Shown: piece after piece, positions 36,778 through 46,349 of the stretch
Layout: the number at the start of each line of letters is the position of its first letter
Numbering within the stretch: the first letter of the stretch is position 1
NCBI GenBank assembly: GCA_001295865.1
Contig: LJHW01000004.1
Span: 186,001 to 250,000, forward strand
Direction of reading: 5' to 3'
Origin: a beta proteobacterium AAP65
GTDB lineage: Bacteria > Pseudomonadota > Gammaproteobacteria > Burkholderiales > Burkholderiaceae_C
Length of the DNA: 64,000 nucleotides
Position numbers and translations under genes: made by a program
The notes under the pieces: model-generated
The model's input: the letters and a program-made list of their open reading frames with translations, nothing else
The model's database searches: none
What the model was told of the DNA's origin: nothing

Positions 36778-38772
36778 ATGCAGTATTTCGTGACCGGCGC
36801 CACCGGCTTCATCGGCAAACGGCTCGTGAAGGCGCTGCTGGCGCGGCGCGGCGCGAAGGTGCACTTCCTCGTGCGCGCAGGCAGCGAAGGCAAGCTGGCC
36901 GCCCTGTACGAATACTGGGGCCTCAACGGCTCGGGCAAGGCCCGCGCGGTGCCCGTGACGGGTGACCTCACGGCGAAGAAGCTGGGCGTGGCGGCCGACG
37001 CACTGAAGTCGCTGAAGGGCCACATCGACGCCGTCTACCACCTGGCCGCCGTGTACGACCTGGGTGCCGACGCAGAGAGCCAGGTGCAGGTGAACGTCGA
37101 AGGCACGCGCAACATGGTCGAGTTCGCCAAGGCCGTGGATGCCGGGCACGTGCACCACGTCAGCAGCATTGCCGCGGCGGGCCTGTACGAAGGCGTGTTC
37201 CGCGAAGACATGTTCGACGAAGCCGAGGGCCTGGATCACCCGTACTTCATGACCAAGCACGAGAGCGAGAAGATCGTGCGCAAGGAGTGCAAGGTGCCCT
37301 GGACGGTCTACCGCCCGGCCCTGGTGGTGGGCGACAGCAAAACCGGCGAGATGGACAAGATCGACGGGCCCTACTACTTCTTCAAGCTGATCCAGCGCAT
37401 GCGGCAGATCCTGCCGCCGTGGATGCCCAGCGTGGGCATCGAGGGCGGCCGCATCAACATCGTGCCGGTGGATTTCGTCGTCGCCTGCCTCGACCACATC
37501 AGCCACGACAAGAACAAGCACACGGGCAAGTGCTACCACCTGGTCGACCCCAAGGGTTACCGCGTGGGCGACGTGCTCGACATCTTCAGCAAGGCGGCGC
37601 ACGCGCCGAAGATGAACCTCTTCGTCAACGCCGCGCTGCTGGGCTTCATTCCCAAGAGCGTGAAGAAGGGGATGATGGCCCTGGCCCCGGTACGCCGCAT
37701 CCGCAACGCGGTGATGAAGGACCTGGGCCTGCCCGACGACATGTTCACCTTCATCAACTTCCCGACGCGTTACGACCGCCGGGAACTGGATGCGGTGCTC
37801 AAGGGCAGCGGCATCGAATGCCCCGACCTGCGCGACTACGCGTGGCTGCTGTGGGACTACTGGGAGCGCCACCTCGACCCCGACCTCTTCATCGACCGCA
37901 GCCTCAAGGGCACGGTGGCCGGCAAGGTGGTGCTGGTGACGGGCGGCAGCAGCGGCATCGGCCTGGCCGCGGCGCACAAGTTCGCCGAAGCCGGCGCCAC
38001 CACCATCATCTGCGGGCGTGATCAAGACAAGCTCGACGAAGCCTGCGCCGAGGCCAAGGCCAAGGGCTACAAGTTCGTCGCGTACTCGGCCGACATCGCC
38101 GACATGGCCGACTGCGACCGCTTCATCCAGCAGCTGATCGCCGACCACGGCGGTGTCGACTTCCTCATCAACAACGCCGGCCGCAGCATCCGCCGCGCCA
38201 TCGAGGGCAGCTACGACCGTTTCCACGACTTCGAGCGCACGATGCAGCTGAACTACTTCGGCTGCCTGCGCGTGACCATGGGCCTGCTGCCGGGCATGGC
38301 GGCGCGCAAGAAGGGGCACGTGGTCAACATCAGCAGCATCGGCGTGCTGACCAACGCGCCGCGCTTCAGTGCTTATGTGGCCAGCAAGGCCGCGCTGGAC
38401 GCCTGGACGCGCTGCGCCAGCAGCGAGTTCGCCGACCAGGGCGTGACCTTCACCACCATCAACATGCCGCTGGTGCGCACGCCGATGATCGCGCCCACGA
38501 AGATCTACAACAACGTGCCGACGCTCAGCCCCGAAGAAGCGGCCGACATGATCGCGCAGGCCTGCATCGCCAAGCCAGTGCGCATCGCCACGCGCCTGGG
38601 CATCTTCGGCGAGGTGCTGCACGCGCTGGTGCCGCGCATCGCGCAGATCACGATGAACACCACCTTCCGCATGTTCCCCGACAGCGACGCCGCCAAGGGC
38701 GAGAAGGGCAAGCCACAGCTCAGCGCCGAGGCCGTGGCGGTGCAGGCGCTGATGCGCGGCATCCACTTCTGA
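36778..38772 (+). CDS. Two-domain fatty acyl-CoA reductase (alcohol-forming, Marinobacter FAR type)
   Basis: The 664-residue product fuses an extended SDR/epimerase-like NAD(P) domain (TGATGFIG at 6-13; YFMTK, Tyr156/Lys160) to a classical SDR domain (TGGSSGIG at 388-395; NISS at 517-520; YVASK, Tyr533/Lys537). Order, length and long shared stretches (HHVSSIAAAGL, GEMDKIDGPYYFFK, ISSIGVLTNAPRFSAYV) match the Marinobacter enzyme that reduces fatty acyl-CoA through aldehyde to fatty alcohol with NADPH (recalled). The start has AGGAG 6 nt upstream. The alcohol would feed the wax ester synthase at the window's start. Both active sites look intact. Confidence 0.88.
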   Translation: MQYFVTGATGFIGKRLVKALLARRGAKVHFLVRAGSEGKLAALYEYWGLNGSGKARAVPVTGDLTAKKLGVAADALKSLKGHIDAVYHLAAVYDLGADAESQVQVNVEGTRNMVEFAKAVDAGHVHHVSSIAAAGLYEGVFREDMFDEAEGLDHPYFMTKHESEKIVRKECKVPWTVYRPALVVGDSKTGEMDKIDGPYYFFKLIQRMRQILPPWMPSVGIEGGRINIVPVDFVVACLDHISHDKNKHTGKCYHLVDPKGYRVGDVLDIFSKAAHAPKMNLFVNAALLGFIPKSVKKGMMALAPVRRIRNAVMKDLGLPDDMFTFINFPTRYDRRELDAVLKGSGIECPDLRDYAWLLWDYWERHLDPDLFIDRSLKGTVAGKVVLVTGGSSGIGLAAAHKFAEAGATTIICGRDQDKLDEACAEAKAKGYKFVAYSADIADMADCDRFIQQLIADHGGVDFLINNAGRSIRRAIEGSYDRFHDFERTMQLNYFGCLRVTMGLLPGMAARKKGHVVNISSIGVLTNAPRFSAYVASKAALDAWTRCASSEFADQGVTFTTINMPLVRTPMIAPTKIYNNVPTLSPEEAADMIAQACIAKPVRIATRLGIFGEVLHALVPRIAQITMNTTFRMFPDSDAAKGEKGKPQLSAEAVAVQALMRGIHF

Positions 38773-38916
38773 GGCCCGCTGAAAGGCGCTGAACGGCGCT
38801 GGAGCGGTTTTGGCGGGCCTTCATCCGCCCGGGTGACCATCCGTCGCACGGGTGGATGCAGGCCCCAGGGCCGGCATGCAGAATGCCCGCCATCGCTGTC
38901 ACACCGGGGCCCCGCC

Positions 38917-39741
38917 ATGTTTGCTGCCACTGACCTGAACACCCGCAACCGCCGCCGCCTGCTGCGCCTGGCCTTGCCCACGGCCCTGGGTCTGGGTGCG
39001 GGCCTCTTGGCCACCGGCCCGGCGCTGGCAGCGCGGCCCGCCATCGGCAAGTTGGGGGTCTTCTCGCTGATGGGCGATGGGCTGCAGTTGGTGTTCGCCG
39101 CGCCCGTCACCGACACACGGCTCGACCGCAACCTGCGTGAATCGCTGCCCACCAAGAACATCGGTTTCGACCAGGCGGCCCTGCGCGCCGTGACGAAGAC
39201 GATGGAGAACCACTACCCGCAGACGCAGCTGCAGATGTTCCGCGCCACGCAGCCGATGACGCTGTCCGAACAACGGGCCGTCTCCGAAGGCGCTGCGCGC
39301 GCCGAGCTGCCGGCCTGGGTGATCGAGGCCATCAACCGCAACGGGCTCACGCACATCCTGCTGATCACGCGCAACCGCGGTGATGCACGTTTCCCGGTGA
39401 ACGACGGTTTCAGCGTCGGCCGCGGCGTGGCCGAAGGCATCGGCTACTACCTGGACAACACCACCGAGTTGAAAAACGTCGACACCGGGCTGCCTTCGTC
39501 GGGCTTCCTGGGCGCCTTCATGATGGTGCGCATGCAGCTGATGGAAGTGAAATCCGGCGACATCGTCGGCAGCGAGACCATCCGCGTGGGCCGCATGTTC
39601 GCGGGCCGCAAGGACATCGAGGCCGAGAACATCTGGAACGCGCTCGATCCGCAGGAGAAGGTCGAGGTGCTGCGCAACATGGTGGAGCAGAACGTCGAAC
39701 GTGTGCTGCTCGGCGTGCTGGGCGGCGCCAGCCTGCGCTGA
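38917..39741 (+). CDS. Secreted protein of unknown function, 274 aa
   Basis: Not recognised. Starts with an arginine-rich region (NTRNRRRLLRLAL) and a hydrophobic stretch ending GPALAARP, an export signal; the twin Arg may be Tat-like. The mature part contains FSLMGDGLQLVF, ITRNRGDARFPV and VGRMFAGRKD, with no metal or catalytic pattern that stands out. It follows the fatty acyl-CoA reductase by 144 nt on the same strand but likely has its own promoter. The RGD at 176-178 is probably chance. Confidence 0.7.
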   Translation: MFAATDLNTRNRRRLLRLALPTALGLGAGLLATGPALAARPAIGKLGVFSLMGDGLQLVFAAPVTDTRLDRNLRESLPTKNIGFDQAALRAVTKTMENHYPQTQLQMFRATQPMTLSEQRAVSEGAARAELPAWVIEAINRNGLTHILLITRNRGDARFPVNDGFSVGRGVAEGIGYYLDNTTELKNVDTGLPSSGFLGAFMMVRMQLMEVKSGDIVGSETIRVGRMFAGRKDIEAENIWNALDPQEKVEVLRNMVEQNVERVLLGVLGGASLR

Positions 39742-39786
39742 GGTCACGTGGCGGGCCCGGCCCGCCTCAGCCCGGCCCGGGCGGGC

Positions 39787-40866
39787 TCAGCCCTCGGCCA
39801 CCTGCAGCACCAGCTTGCCGAAGTTCTCACCCGTGAAGAGCTTGGGCAGCGTGCCGGGGAAAGCGGCTACGCCGCCCGTCACCACGTCTTCCTTGCTCTT
39901 CATGCGGCCGTCCTTCAGGTAGCCGGCCATCTCGGACACCGCCAGGTGGTAACGGTCGGCGTAGTCGAAGACGACGATGCCTTCCATGCGCGCGCGGTTG
40001 ACCAGCAGGCTGAGGTAGTTTTTCGGGCCCTGCACGGCGGTGGTGTTGTTGTACTGGCTGATGGCGCCGCAGATGATGATGCGGGCCTTGCGGTTGATGC
40101 GCGCCAGCACGGTGTCGAGGATCTCGCCGCCGACGTTGTCGAAGTACACGTCCACGCCGGCCGGGCAGTGCTGCTTCAGGCCTTCACGCACGGCGTCCCA
40201 CTTGGTGTTGCCCTCGGGCGCCGGGGCCTTGTAGTCGATGCAGGCGTCGAAGCCGAGTTCCTTCACCACCCACTCGCACTTGGCGGGTCCGCCGGCGATG
40301 CCGACCACACGGCAGCCCTTGATCTTGGCCATCTGGCCCACGGTCTGGCCCACGGCGCCGGCCGCGCCCGAGACGACCACGGTTTCGCCGGGCTGGGGCT
40401 GGCCCACGTCCATCAGGCCGAAGTAGCCGGTCATGCCGGGCATGCCCAGCACGTTGAGCCACTGCGTCAGCGTGCCGGCGCGGAGGTCGATCTTGACGAG
40501 GCCGCTGCGCTTGATCTGGTCGGCGGTGATGCTCCAGTACTCCTGCACGCCGGGGCCGCCGCTGACATGGTCGCCCACGGCGAAGGCCGGGTTCTTCGAC
40601 GCGACGACCACGCCCACGCCACCAGCGCGCATCACCTCGCCGATGCCGACGGGCGGGATGTAGCTCTTGCCTTCGTTCATCCAGCCGCGCATGGCCGGGT
40701 CGAGGCTCAGCGCCAGCACCTTGACGACCACACCACCCTCGCCCGGCTCGGGCACGGGCTCTTGCGTGTGCTGCCAGCACTCGGGGCCGGGCAGGCCTTG
40801 CGGGCGGGCGGCCAGGCGGACCTGGTGGTTGACGAGGGTGGCCAGGGTGGCGGCGGGGGTGTTCAT
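39787..40866 (-). CDS. Zinc-free medium-chain NADP-dependent oxidoreductase (enone/leukotriene reductase type)
   Basis: The 359-residue MDR protein lacks the catalytic zinc ligands of alcohol dehydrogenases and has the NADP-binding [16 protein letters not shown] segment and the family's [15 protein letters not shown], which place it with 2-alkenal / curcumin / 15-oxoprostaglandin reductases. It reduces carbon-carbon double bonds of enones. Cytoplasmic, monocistronic, convergent with the preceding secreted-protein gene. Confidence 0.9.
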   Translation of the reverse strand: MNTPAATLATLVNHQVRLAARPQGLPGPECWQHTQEPVPEPGEGGVVVKVLALSLDPAMRGWMNEGKSYIPPVGIGEVMRAGGVGVVVASKNPAFAVGDHVSGGPGVQEYWSITADQIKRSGLVKIDLRAGTLTQWLNVLGMPGMTGYFGLMDVGQPQPGETVVVSGAAGAVGQTVGQMAKIKGCRVVGIAGGPAKCEWVVKELGFDACIDYKAPAPEGNTKWDAVREGLKQHCPAGVDVYFDNVGGEILDTVLARINRKARIIICGAISQYNNTTAVQGPKNYLSLLVNRARMEGIVVFDYADRYHLAVSEMAGYLKDGRMKSKEDVVTGGVAAFPGTLPKLFTGENFGKLVLQVAEG

Positions 40867-40984
40867 GGGGGCTGCTCCAACAGACGCAGCGCGAGAGGTC
40901 GCGCTGCGGGCGGATGCTACCCAGCCCCCGGAGGCACCGGCGTCGCGTTTGCGACGCGGTGAAGGCCCGCGCGGCGCGAGTCGC

Positions 40985-41269
40985 TCAGGGGGCCTTGCTC
41001 AGCGCGGTGACGGTGTACTGCCCGTCCACCTTGTCGGCGGTGAAACGCACGCGGTCGCCGACAGCCACACCGTCGAGCAGCTTGGCTTCCCGCACGCGGA
41101 AGACCATGGTCATGGGCGGCATGTCGAGATGCTTGATCTCGCCATGCTTGAGCGTCACGCGCCCGTTGGCCTTGTCGAGCTTGGTCACTTCACCGGCCAC
41201 GGGGGCGGCCTGGGCCCAGGCCGAGGCGGCCAGCACGGCAGCAGAAACGGCAAGCAGCAAGCGCTTCAT
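40985..41269 (-). CDS. Periplasmic copper-binding protein, CusF-like
   Basis: The 94-residue protein has a signal peptide (cleavage near AWAQA) and an OB-fold of the CusF_Ec type. In CusF, copper is held by a His, a Trp and two Met; here the segment is HLDMPPMTM (His47, Met50, Met53, Met55), so the Trp is replaced by Met. It should carry Cu(I) in the periplasm. No CusABC efflux genes are near. Confidence 0.85.
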   Translation of the reverse strand: MKRLLLAVSAAVLAASAWAQAAPVAGEVTKLDKANGRVTLKHGEIKHLDMPPMTMVFRVREAKLLDGVAVGDRVRFTADKVDGQYTVTALSKAP

Positions 41270-41354
41270 CAGAGTTCCTTCCTTCCAAACCGCCAGCCGG
41301 CGGCCCTGCTTTGGAGTGTGCCGCAGGCCGATGGTTCCTGCAGGCGGGGCTTCC

Positions 41355-41360
41355 TACAAT
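41355..41360 (+). promoter_or_regulatory. Probable -10 element of argB
   Basis: TACAAT 42 nt before the argB ATG. The hexamer 17 nt further upstream (TGGTTC) is a weak -35. Confidence 0.4.
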
Positions 41361-41402
41361 CACGCCCCAGACCCGCCCGAGACCACGCCCAGGACGCCCC
41401 CG

Positions 41403-42305
41403 ATGAGCAGCCCCGACCCCGACCTGTCCCACATCACCCCGCGCGACCAGGCCGAGATCCTGGCCCAGGCCCTGCCCTACATCCGCAAGTTCCACGGCAA
41501 GACCCTGGTCATCAAGTACGGCGGCAACGCCATGACCGACCCGGCGCTGCAGCAAGACTTCGCCGAAGACGTGGTGTTGCTGAAGCTGGTGGGCATGAAC
41601 CCCATCGTCGTGCACGGTGGCGGGCCGCAGATCGACGACGCCCTGGCCAAGATCGGCAAGAAGGGCACCTTCATCCAGGGCATGCGCGTCACCGACGAAG
41701 AAACCATGGAAGTGGTGGAGTGGGTGCTGGGCGGCGAGGTGCAGCAGGACATCGTTGGCCTGATCAACGCTGCCGGCGGCAAGGCCGTGGGCCTGACCGG
41801 GCGTGACGGCGGCATGATCCGCGCGCGCCAGATGAAGCTCACCGACAAGGACGACCCGAACAAGCAGCACGACATCGGGCAGGTCGGCGAGATCACCAGC
41901 ATCGACCCCAGCGTGGTGAAGGCGCTGCAGGACGACCAGTTCATCCCCGTCGTCAGCCCCATCGGCTTCGGCGAGAAGAACGAGAGTTACAACATCAACG
42001 CCGACCTCGTGGCCGCCAAGCTGGCCACGGTGCTGAACGCCGAGAAGCTGGTGATGCTCACCAACATCAAGGGTGTGCTGAACAAGGCCGGTGAATTGCT
42101 GACCGACCTGACGGCGCGCCAGATCGACGAATTGATCGAAGACGGCACCATCAGTGGCGGCATGCTGCCGAAGATTGCGGGCGCCATCGACGCGGCCAAG
42201 AGCGGCGTGAATGCCGTGCACATCGTCGACGGGCGCGTGCCGCACGCCATGCTGCTGGAGATCCTGACCGACCAGGCCTACGGCACCATGATCCGCTCGC
42301 ACTGA
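41403..42305 (+). CDS. argB: N-acetylglutamate kinase
   Basis: Second step of arginine synthesis. The 300-residue amino-acid-kinase protein has [29 protein letters not shown], the [12 protein letters not shown] nucleotide site and SGGMLPKI. The N-terminal helix ([16 protein letters not shown]) is the one that, in arginine-inhibited hexameric homologues, links dimers; so feedback inhibition by arginine is likely. Followed 22 nt later by an unknown gene, then by a HAD gene and slmA, a common betaproteobacterial order. Confidence 0.97.
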   Translation: MSSPDPDLSHITPRDQAEILAQALPYIRKFHGKTLVIKYGGNAMTDPALQQDFAEDVVLLKLVGMNPIVVHGGGPQIDDALAKIGKKGTFIQGMRVTDEETMEVVEWVLGGEVQQDIVGLINAAGGKAVGLTGRDGGMIRARQMKLTDKDDPNKQHDIGQVGEITSIDPSVVKALQDDQFIPVVSPIGFGEKNESYNINADLVAAKLATVLNAEKLVMLTNIKGVLNKAGELLTDLTARQIDELIEDGTISGGMLPKIAGAIDAAKSGVNAVHIVDGRVPHAMLLEILTDQAYGTMIRSH

Positions 42306-42327
42306 GCGGCAGGCGCGGCGAAGCCCC

Positions 42328-42834
42328 ATGTCCTGGATCCAGAAAGAACTCAAGCGCCGCCAGCGCAAGCCGGCAGCACCACCGGCCACCGTGGCCGGCG
42401 AGGCCAGCGCTGAAGCCCAGCGCGCGGGCGAAGACGCAATGGCCGCGCTGTGGCAACGGCTGGAGGCCTTCAACGACGCACTGCCCGAAGAGCTGAAGCT
42501 GCGGCGCGAGACCGTCACCGAAACACCGCTGCAGGGCCCGGCCTTCCGCGTGTGGCTGCGCTCGCACCAGGGCGCGTCGCTCGGCTACACCGGCGATGGC
42601 GTGCGCTACAACTGGCCCGGCCCGAGCGGCCGCCGCAGCCACAACTTCTGGATAGGCTGGGACGCCCAGGCCGGCCGGCTGGAACTGCGCCAGCGCATCT
42701 CGCCCATGCCCTCGCCCGTGATCGCACGCCACTGCTTCGACGAGCGCCGCACCGAGCTCATCATCAAGCGGCTGGTGCTGGGCCAGCGTGTGGCGGTGCG
42801 CGCGCTGCGCAAGAAGCGGCTGTGGCTGTTCTGA
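42328..42834 (+). CDS. Conserved protein of unknown function between argB and slmA region, 168 aa
   Basis: Not recognised. A basic N-terminus (WIQKELKRRQRK), an Ala/Glu-rich linker, then a compact domain with GYTGDGVRYNWPGP and GRRSHNFWIGWD. No signal peptide. It is 22 nt after argB and 16 nt before the HAD nucleotidase on the same strand, so it belongs to the argB transcript. Confidence 0.65.
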   Translation: MSWIQKELKRRQRKPAAPPATVAGEASAEAQRAGEDAMAALWQRLEAFNDALPEELKLRRETVTETPLQGPAFRVWLRSHQGASLGYTGDGVRYNWPGPSGRRSHNFWIGWDAQAGRLELRQRISPMPSPVIARHCFDERRTELIIKRLVLGQRVAVRALRKKRLWLF

Positions 42835-42850
42835 GCGGCTGCGCTGTGCA

Positions 42851-43522
42851 ATGAGTTCGCGCCGCCGCGTCTGGCTCTTCGACCTGGACGACACGCTGCA
42901 CGACGCCGCCGGGGCCTCGATGCCGCAGATACGCGACGCCATGGGCGACTACATCGAGCAGCACCTGGGCTTGCCTCGCGCCGAGGCCGAGGCGCTGCGC
43001 AACCAGCACTGGCACCGCTATGGCGCCACCCTGCTGGGCCTCGTGAAGCACCAGGGCGTGGACGCCGCGCACTTCCTGCACCACACCCACGTGCTGCCCG
43101 GGCTGGAGGCGCGCGTGCGCGGCCACCGCGCCGACATCGCGGCGCTGGCGCGGCTGCCGGGGCGGCGCTACATCCTCACCAACGCACCCGCGGGTTATGC
43201 GGCGCGGGTGCTGGGGGCCCTGGGCATTGCGCACCTCTTCGAAGGCGTGATCGCCATCGAACAGATGCAGGTCTTCGGCCAGTTGCGGCCCAAGCCCGAT
43301 GCACGCATGTTGCGTGCAGTGGCCGCGCGGCTGCGCGTGCACCCGGCGCAGTGTGTGCTGGTGGAAGACACACTGGTGCACCAGAAAGCCGCTCGCCGCG
43401 TGGGCATGGGCACGGTGTGGATGCAGCGCTGGCTGCCCGCCGAGCGCACACGGCCACACCGGCGGCCGGCCTACGTGGGGCAGCGCGTGCGCCACCTGCG
43501 CCAACTGCTGCGCACGGGCTGA
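42851..43522 (+). CDS. HAD-family pyrimidine 5'-nucleotidase (SDT1-like)
   Basis: The 223-residue HAD protein has FDLDDTLHDA at its N-terminus, a C1-type helical cap (MGDYIEQHLGL), LTNAPAGYA as motif II, KPDARM with the motif III Lys and VEDTLVHQKAA as motif IV. This is the pattern of pyrimidine 5'-nucleotidases that dephosphorylate UMP/CMP. Same-strand neighbour of argB and slmA. The assignment to pyrimidine nucleotides rests on family resemblance. Confidence 0.85.
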   Translation: MSSRRRVWLFDLDDTLHDAAGASMPQIRDAMGDYIEQHLGLPRAEAEALRNQHWHRYGATLLGLVKHQGVDAAHFLHHTHVLPGLEARVRGHRADIAALARLPGRRYILTNAPAGYAARVLGALGIAHLFEGVIAIEQMQVFGQLRPKPDARMLRAVAARLRVHPAQCVLVEDTLVHQKAARRVGMGTVWMQRWLPAERTRPHRRPAYVGQRVRHLRQLLRTG

Positions 43523-43671
43523 CCACAGCCGCTGGGCCGCCCGGGCAGTGGGCTTCCCCCCGACTGCGGGCCGGGGTTTGTCAGTGTTTACCTGCAAGCG
43601 GGGCCGCGCGGGCGCTGTGCAAGAATCTTTTTTGTTTTTGCCACCTTGCCGCAGCCGAGCCGCCCGACCGC

Positions 43672-44343
43672 ATGTCCGACGTGACAGATGACATCCCCCC
43701 GGTCGGCGAAGACGACCTCGACGAAGCCGCCGCCGACAACCCGGCCGCCGCGGCGCCCACGCGCAAGCGCCCGAAGCCAGGTGAGCGCCGTGTGCAGATC
43801 CTGCAGACGCTGGCCGCCATGCTGGAGCAGCCCGGTGCCGAGCGCATCACCACCGCCGCGCTGGCCGCGAAGCTGCAAGTGAGTGAAGCGGCGCTGTACC
43901 GCCACTTCGCGAGCAAGGCGCAGATGTTCGAAGGGCTCATCGAGTTCATCGAAAGCAGCGTCTTCACGCTGGTCAACCGCATCACCGAACACGAACCCTC
44001 GGGCGCCGTGCAGGCGCAGAAGATCGTGGCCGTGCTGCTGCAGTTCGGCGAGAAGAACCCGGGCATGACGCGTGTGATGGTGGGCGATGCGCTTGTCTTC
44101 GAGCACGAGCGCCTGACGCTGCGCATGAACCAGTTCTTCGACCGCCTGGAATCGCAGCTGCGCCAGAGCCTGCGCGCCGCGGCCGAGGCGGCCGGTTCGC
44201 CCACGCCCACCGTCGACGCCCAGGCGCTGGCCTCGGCGCTGAGCGCGCTGGCCATCGGCCGGCTGCAGCGCTACGCGCGCTCGGGCTTCAAGCGCCTGCC
44301 CACCGAGCACCTCGAACCCGCGCTGCACCGGCTGACGACCTGA
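43672..44343 (+). CDS. slmA: TetR-family nucleoid occlusion factor
   Basis: SlmA binds chromosomal sites and blocks FtsZ ring assembly over the nucleoid. The 223-residue protein has an acidic leader (about 35 residues, DDIPPVGEDDLDEAAADN) before a TetR HTH (TTAALAAKLQVSEAALYRHFASKAQMFEGLI) and the SlmA-type C-terminal dimer domain with ALSALAIGRLQRYARSGFKR. Downstream of argB as in many betaproteobacteria. The acidic leader is longer than in E. coli SlmA (198 residues). Confidence 0.92.
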   Translation: MSDVTDDIPPVGEDDLDEAAADNPAAAAPTRKRPKPGERRVQILQTLAAMLEQPGAERITTAALAAKLQVSEAALYRHFASKAQMFEGLIEFIESSVFTLVNRITEHEPSGAVQAQKIVAVLLQFGEKNPGMTRVMVGDALVFEHERLTLRMNQFFDRLESQLRQSLRAAAEAAGSPTPTVDAQALASALSALAIGRLQRYARSGFKRLPTEHLEPALHRLTT

Positions 44344-44374
44344 GCCGCTGAACGCGGCGACAGCGCACCCGGCC

Positions 44375-45028
44375 ATGCTGGACGTCCAAGCTGGCGGCAC
44401 CACGCTGAGGCTCTTGCCGCAGCGCGCCGCCTACCTGCCCGAGCACCGCACGCTGCTGGTGGCCGATGCGCACATCGGCAAGGCGGTGAGCTTCCGGCGC
44501 CTGGGCGTGCCCGTGCCCGGCGGCACCACCACCGAGACGCTGCAGCGGCTGAGCGACGCCGTAGCGGCCACAGGCGCTGAAGAAATCGTCTTTCTGGGCG
44601 ACCTGCTGCACTCGGCACGTTCGCGCGCCGCGGCCACCTGGGCGGCCGTGGCGGCCTGGCGCGAAGCCCACGCGCACCTGCGCCTGACGCTGGTGCGCGG
44701 CAACCACGACGGCCATGCCGGCGACCCACCTGCAGCCTGGGACGTGCGCTGCGTCGACGAGCCCTGGGCCCTGGGCGGCCTGGCCTTGTGCCACCACCCG
44801 CAGCCTGTGGCCGGCGCCTACGCGCTGGCTGGCCACCTGCACCCCGCGGTGGTGCTGGGCGGGCGGGCGCACGAGCGCCTGCGGCTGCCGTGTTTCCACT
44901 TCGGCGCGGCGGCGGGCGTGCTGCCGGCCTTCGGCGCCTTCACTGGCATGCACGTGGTGCAGCGCCAGCCTGGCGAACGCGTCTACGTGGTGGCCGGCGA
45001 CGAAGTTCGTGCCCTGCCCGCCGCCTAA
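44375..45028 (+). CDS. Metallophosphoesterase of the PdeM (ligase-associated) type
   Basis: The 217-residue protein has the calcineurin-like motifs in order: DAHIGK (31-36), GDLLH (75-79), GNHD (109-112) and GHLHP (153-157). PdeM-type enzymes often sit in a DNA repair cluster with a DNA ligase, an exonuclease and an Lhr-type helicase; none of these is next to it here. The DUF815 ATPase gene follows after 11 nt. Substrate unproven; a phosphodiesterase is likely. Confidence 0.85.
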   Translation: MLDVQAGGTTLRLLPQRAAYLPEHRTLLVADAHIGKAVSFRRLGVPVPGGTTTETLQRLSDAVAATGAEEIVFLGDLLHSARSRAAATWAAVAAWREAHAHLRLTLVRGNHDGHAGDPPAAWDVRCVDEPWALGGLALCHHPQPVAGAYALAGHLHPAVVLGGRAHERLRLPCFHFGAAAGVLPAFGAFTGMHVVQRQPGERVYVVAGDEVRALPAA

Positions 45029-45039
45029 ACTGCGCGCCC

Positions 45040-45909
45040 ATGAACGCTGCATTTGAGCACCTGCTGGTGCGCGCCGAATCGCTGCTGGCGCGGCTGGAGG
45101 CCATCCTCCCCCACGCCGCCACGGCCCCCGATTGGCGGGCCTCGGTGGCCTACCGCTACCGCAAACGCGGCAGCGCAGGTGTGCTGGAGCCAGTGAAACA
45201 CGTCTCGCGCATCACGCTGGCCGACCTGCAGGAAGTGGACGCGCAGAAAGAGCGCCTGCAGCGCAACACCGCCCAATTCGTCGCCGGCCATGGTGCCAAC
45301 AACGTGCTGCTGACGGGCGCGCGCGGCACCGGCAAGAGCAGCCTCGTGAAGGCCATGCTCAACGAATACGCATCGCAGGGCCTGCGCCTGATCGAAGTGG
45401 ACAAGGCCGATCTCGTCGACCTGCCCGACCTCATCGATCTCGTGGCCGAACGGCCCGAGAAGTTCATCGTCTTCTGCGACGACCTCAGCTTCGACGAAGG
45501 CGAACCTGGCTACAAGGCACTGAAAAGCGTGCTCGACGGCAGCGTGGCCGCCGCCAGCGATAACCTGCTGATCTACGCCACCAGCAACCGCCGCCACCTG
45601 CTGCCCGAGTACATGAAGGAAAACCTGAGCTACCAGCACACCGAAGACGGCGAGGTGCACCCGGGCGAGGTGGTGGAAGAGAAAATTTCGCTGAGCGAGC
45701 GTTTCGGGCTGTGGATCAGCTTCTACCCCTTCACGCAGGGCGAGTACCTGGCGATCGTGGCTCAGTGGCTGCGCCACTTCGGGGTCGCGCAGGAAGCCAT
45801 CACGGCAGCGCGGCAGGAAAGCCTGGTCTGGGCGCTGGAGCGCGGCAGCCGCAGCGGCCGCGTGGCCCAGCAGTTCGCGCGCGACTACGCGGGGCGGCAC
45901 GGTGGCTGA
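45040..45909 (+). CDS. DUF815 AAA-type ATPase
   Basis: The 289-residue protein has Walker A GARGTGKS (93-100), a Walker B-like FIVFCDDLSF and a sensor in IYATSNRRHL, the pattern of the DUF815 P-loop family. TAAACT overlaps the stop of the preceding gene and ends 8 nt before the ATG, with no ribosome-binding site, so the message may be leaderless. Overlaps mutT by 8 nt. Function of the family is unknown. Confidence 0.85.
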   Translation: MNAAFEHLLVRAESLLARLEAILPHAATAPDWRASVAYRYRKRGSAGVLEPVKHVSRITLADLQEVDAQKERLQRNTAQFVAGHGANNVLLTGARGTGKSSLVKAMLNEYASQGLRLIEVDKADLVDLPDLIDLVAERPEKFIVFCDDLSFDEGEPGYKALKSVLDGSVAAASDNLLIYATSNRRHLLPEYMKENLSYQHTEDGEVHPGEVVEEKISLSERFGLWISFYPFTQGEYLAIVAQWLRHFGVAQEAITAARQESLVWALERGSRSGRVAQQFARDYAGRHGG

Positions 45910-46339
45910 GGACACCACGTTGCCCGAGCGCCAGGCGGTCGATGTCGCGGTCGGGGTCTTGATCGACACCGAAGGCCGCTTCCTGCTCACCAGCCGCCCG
46001 GAGGGCAAGGTCTACGCCGGCTATTGGGAGTTCCCGGGCGGCAAGTTCGAAGCCGGCGAAACCGTGGTGCAGGCGCTGCGCCGGGAACTGCAGGAAGAAC
46101 TCGGCATCACCATCGGCCACGCCGAGCCCTGGAAGATCGACCTGATGGACTACCCGCACGCCCGCGTGCGCCTGCACTTCTGCAAGGTGTGGCAGTGGAC
46201 GGGTGACTTCGAGATGCGCGAAGGCCAGACCATGGCCTGGCAAACGCTGCCCGTGCAGGTGGCCCCGGTGCTGCCCGGCACGGTGCCGGTGCTGGCCTGG
46301 CTGGCCACCGAGCAGGGTTTCTCGGGGCCTACCCACTAG
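45902..46339 (+). CDS. mutT: Nudix hydrolase, MutT-type 8-oxo-dGTP diphosphatase
   Basis: The 145-residue protein has a full Nudix box (GKFEAGETV then REL and EELGI, the Gx5Ex7REUxEExGU form) and an EFPGGK entry. MutT removes oxidised dGTP. The start is GTG inside the end of the DUF815 gene (8-nt overlap), which shows coupling. Other Nudix substrates cannot be excluded, but length and the WEFPGGK segment are of MutT type. Confidence 0.88.
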   Translation: MAEDTTLPERQAVDVAVGVLIDTEGRFLLTSRPEGKVYAGYWEFPGGKFEAGETVVQALRRELQEELGITIGHAEPWKIDLMDYPHARVRLHFCKVWQWTGDFEMREGQTMAWQTLPVQVAPVLPGTVPVLAWLATEQGFSGPTH

Positions 46340-46349
46340 ACTGTGGCCC

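Noticed and set aside
44375-45028. Ligase-associated DNA repair cluster
   Set aside because: Only the phosphoesterase is present; ligase, exonuclease and helicase genes are absent on both sides.
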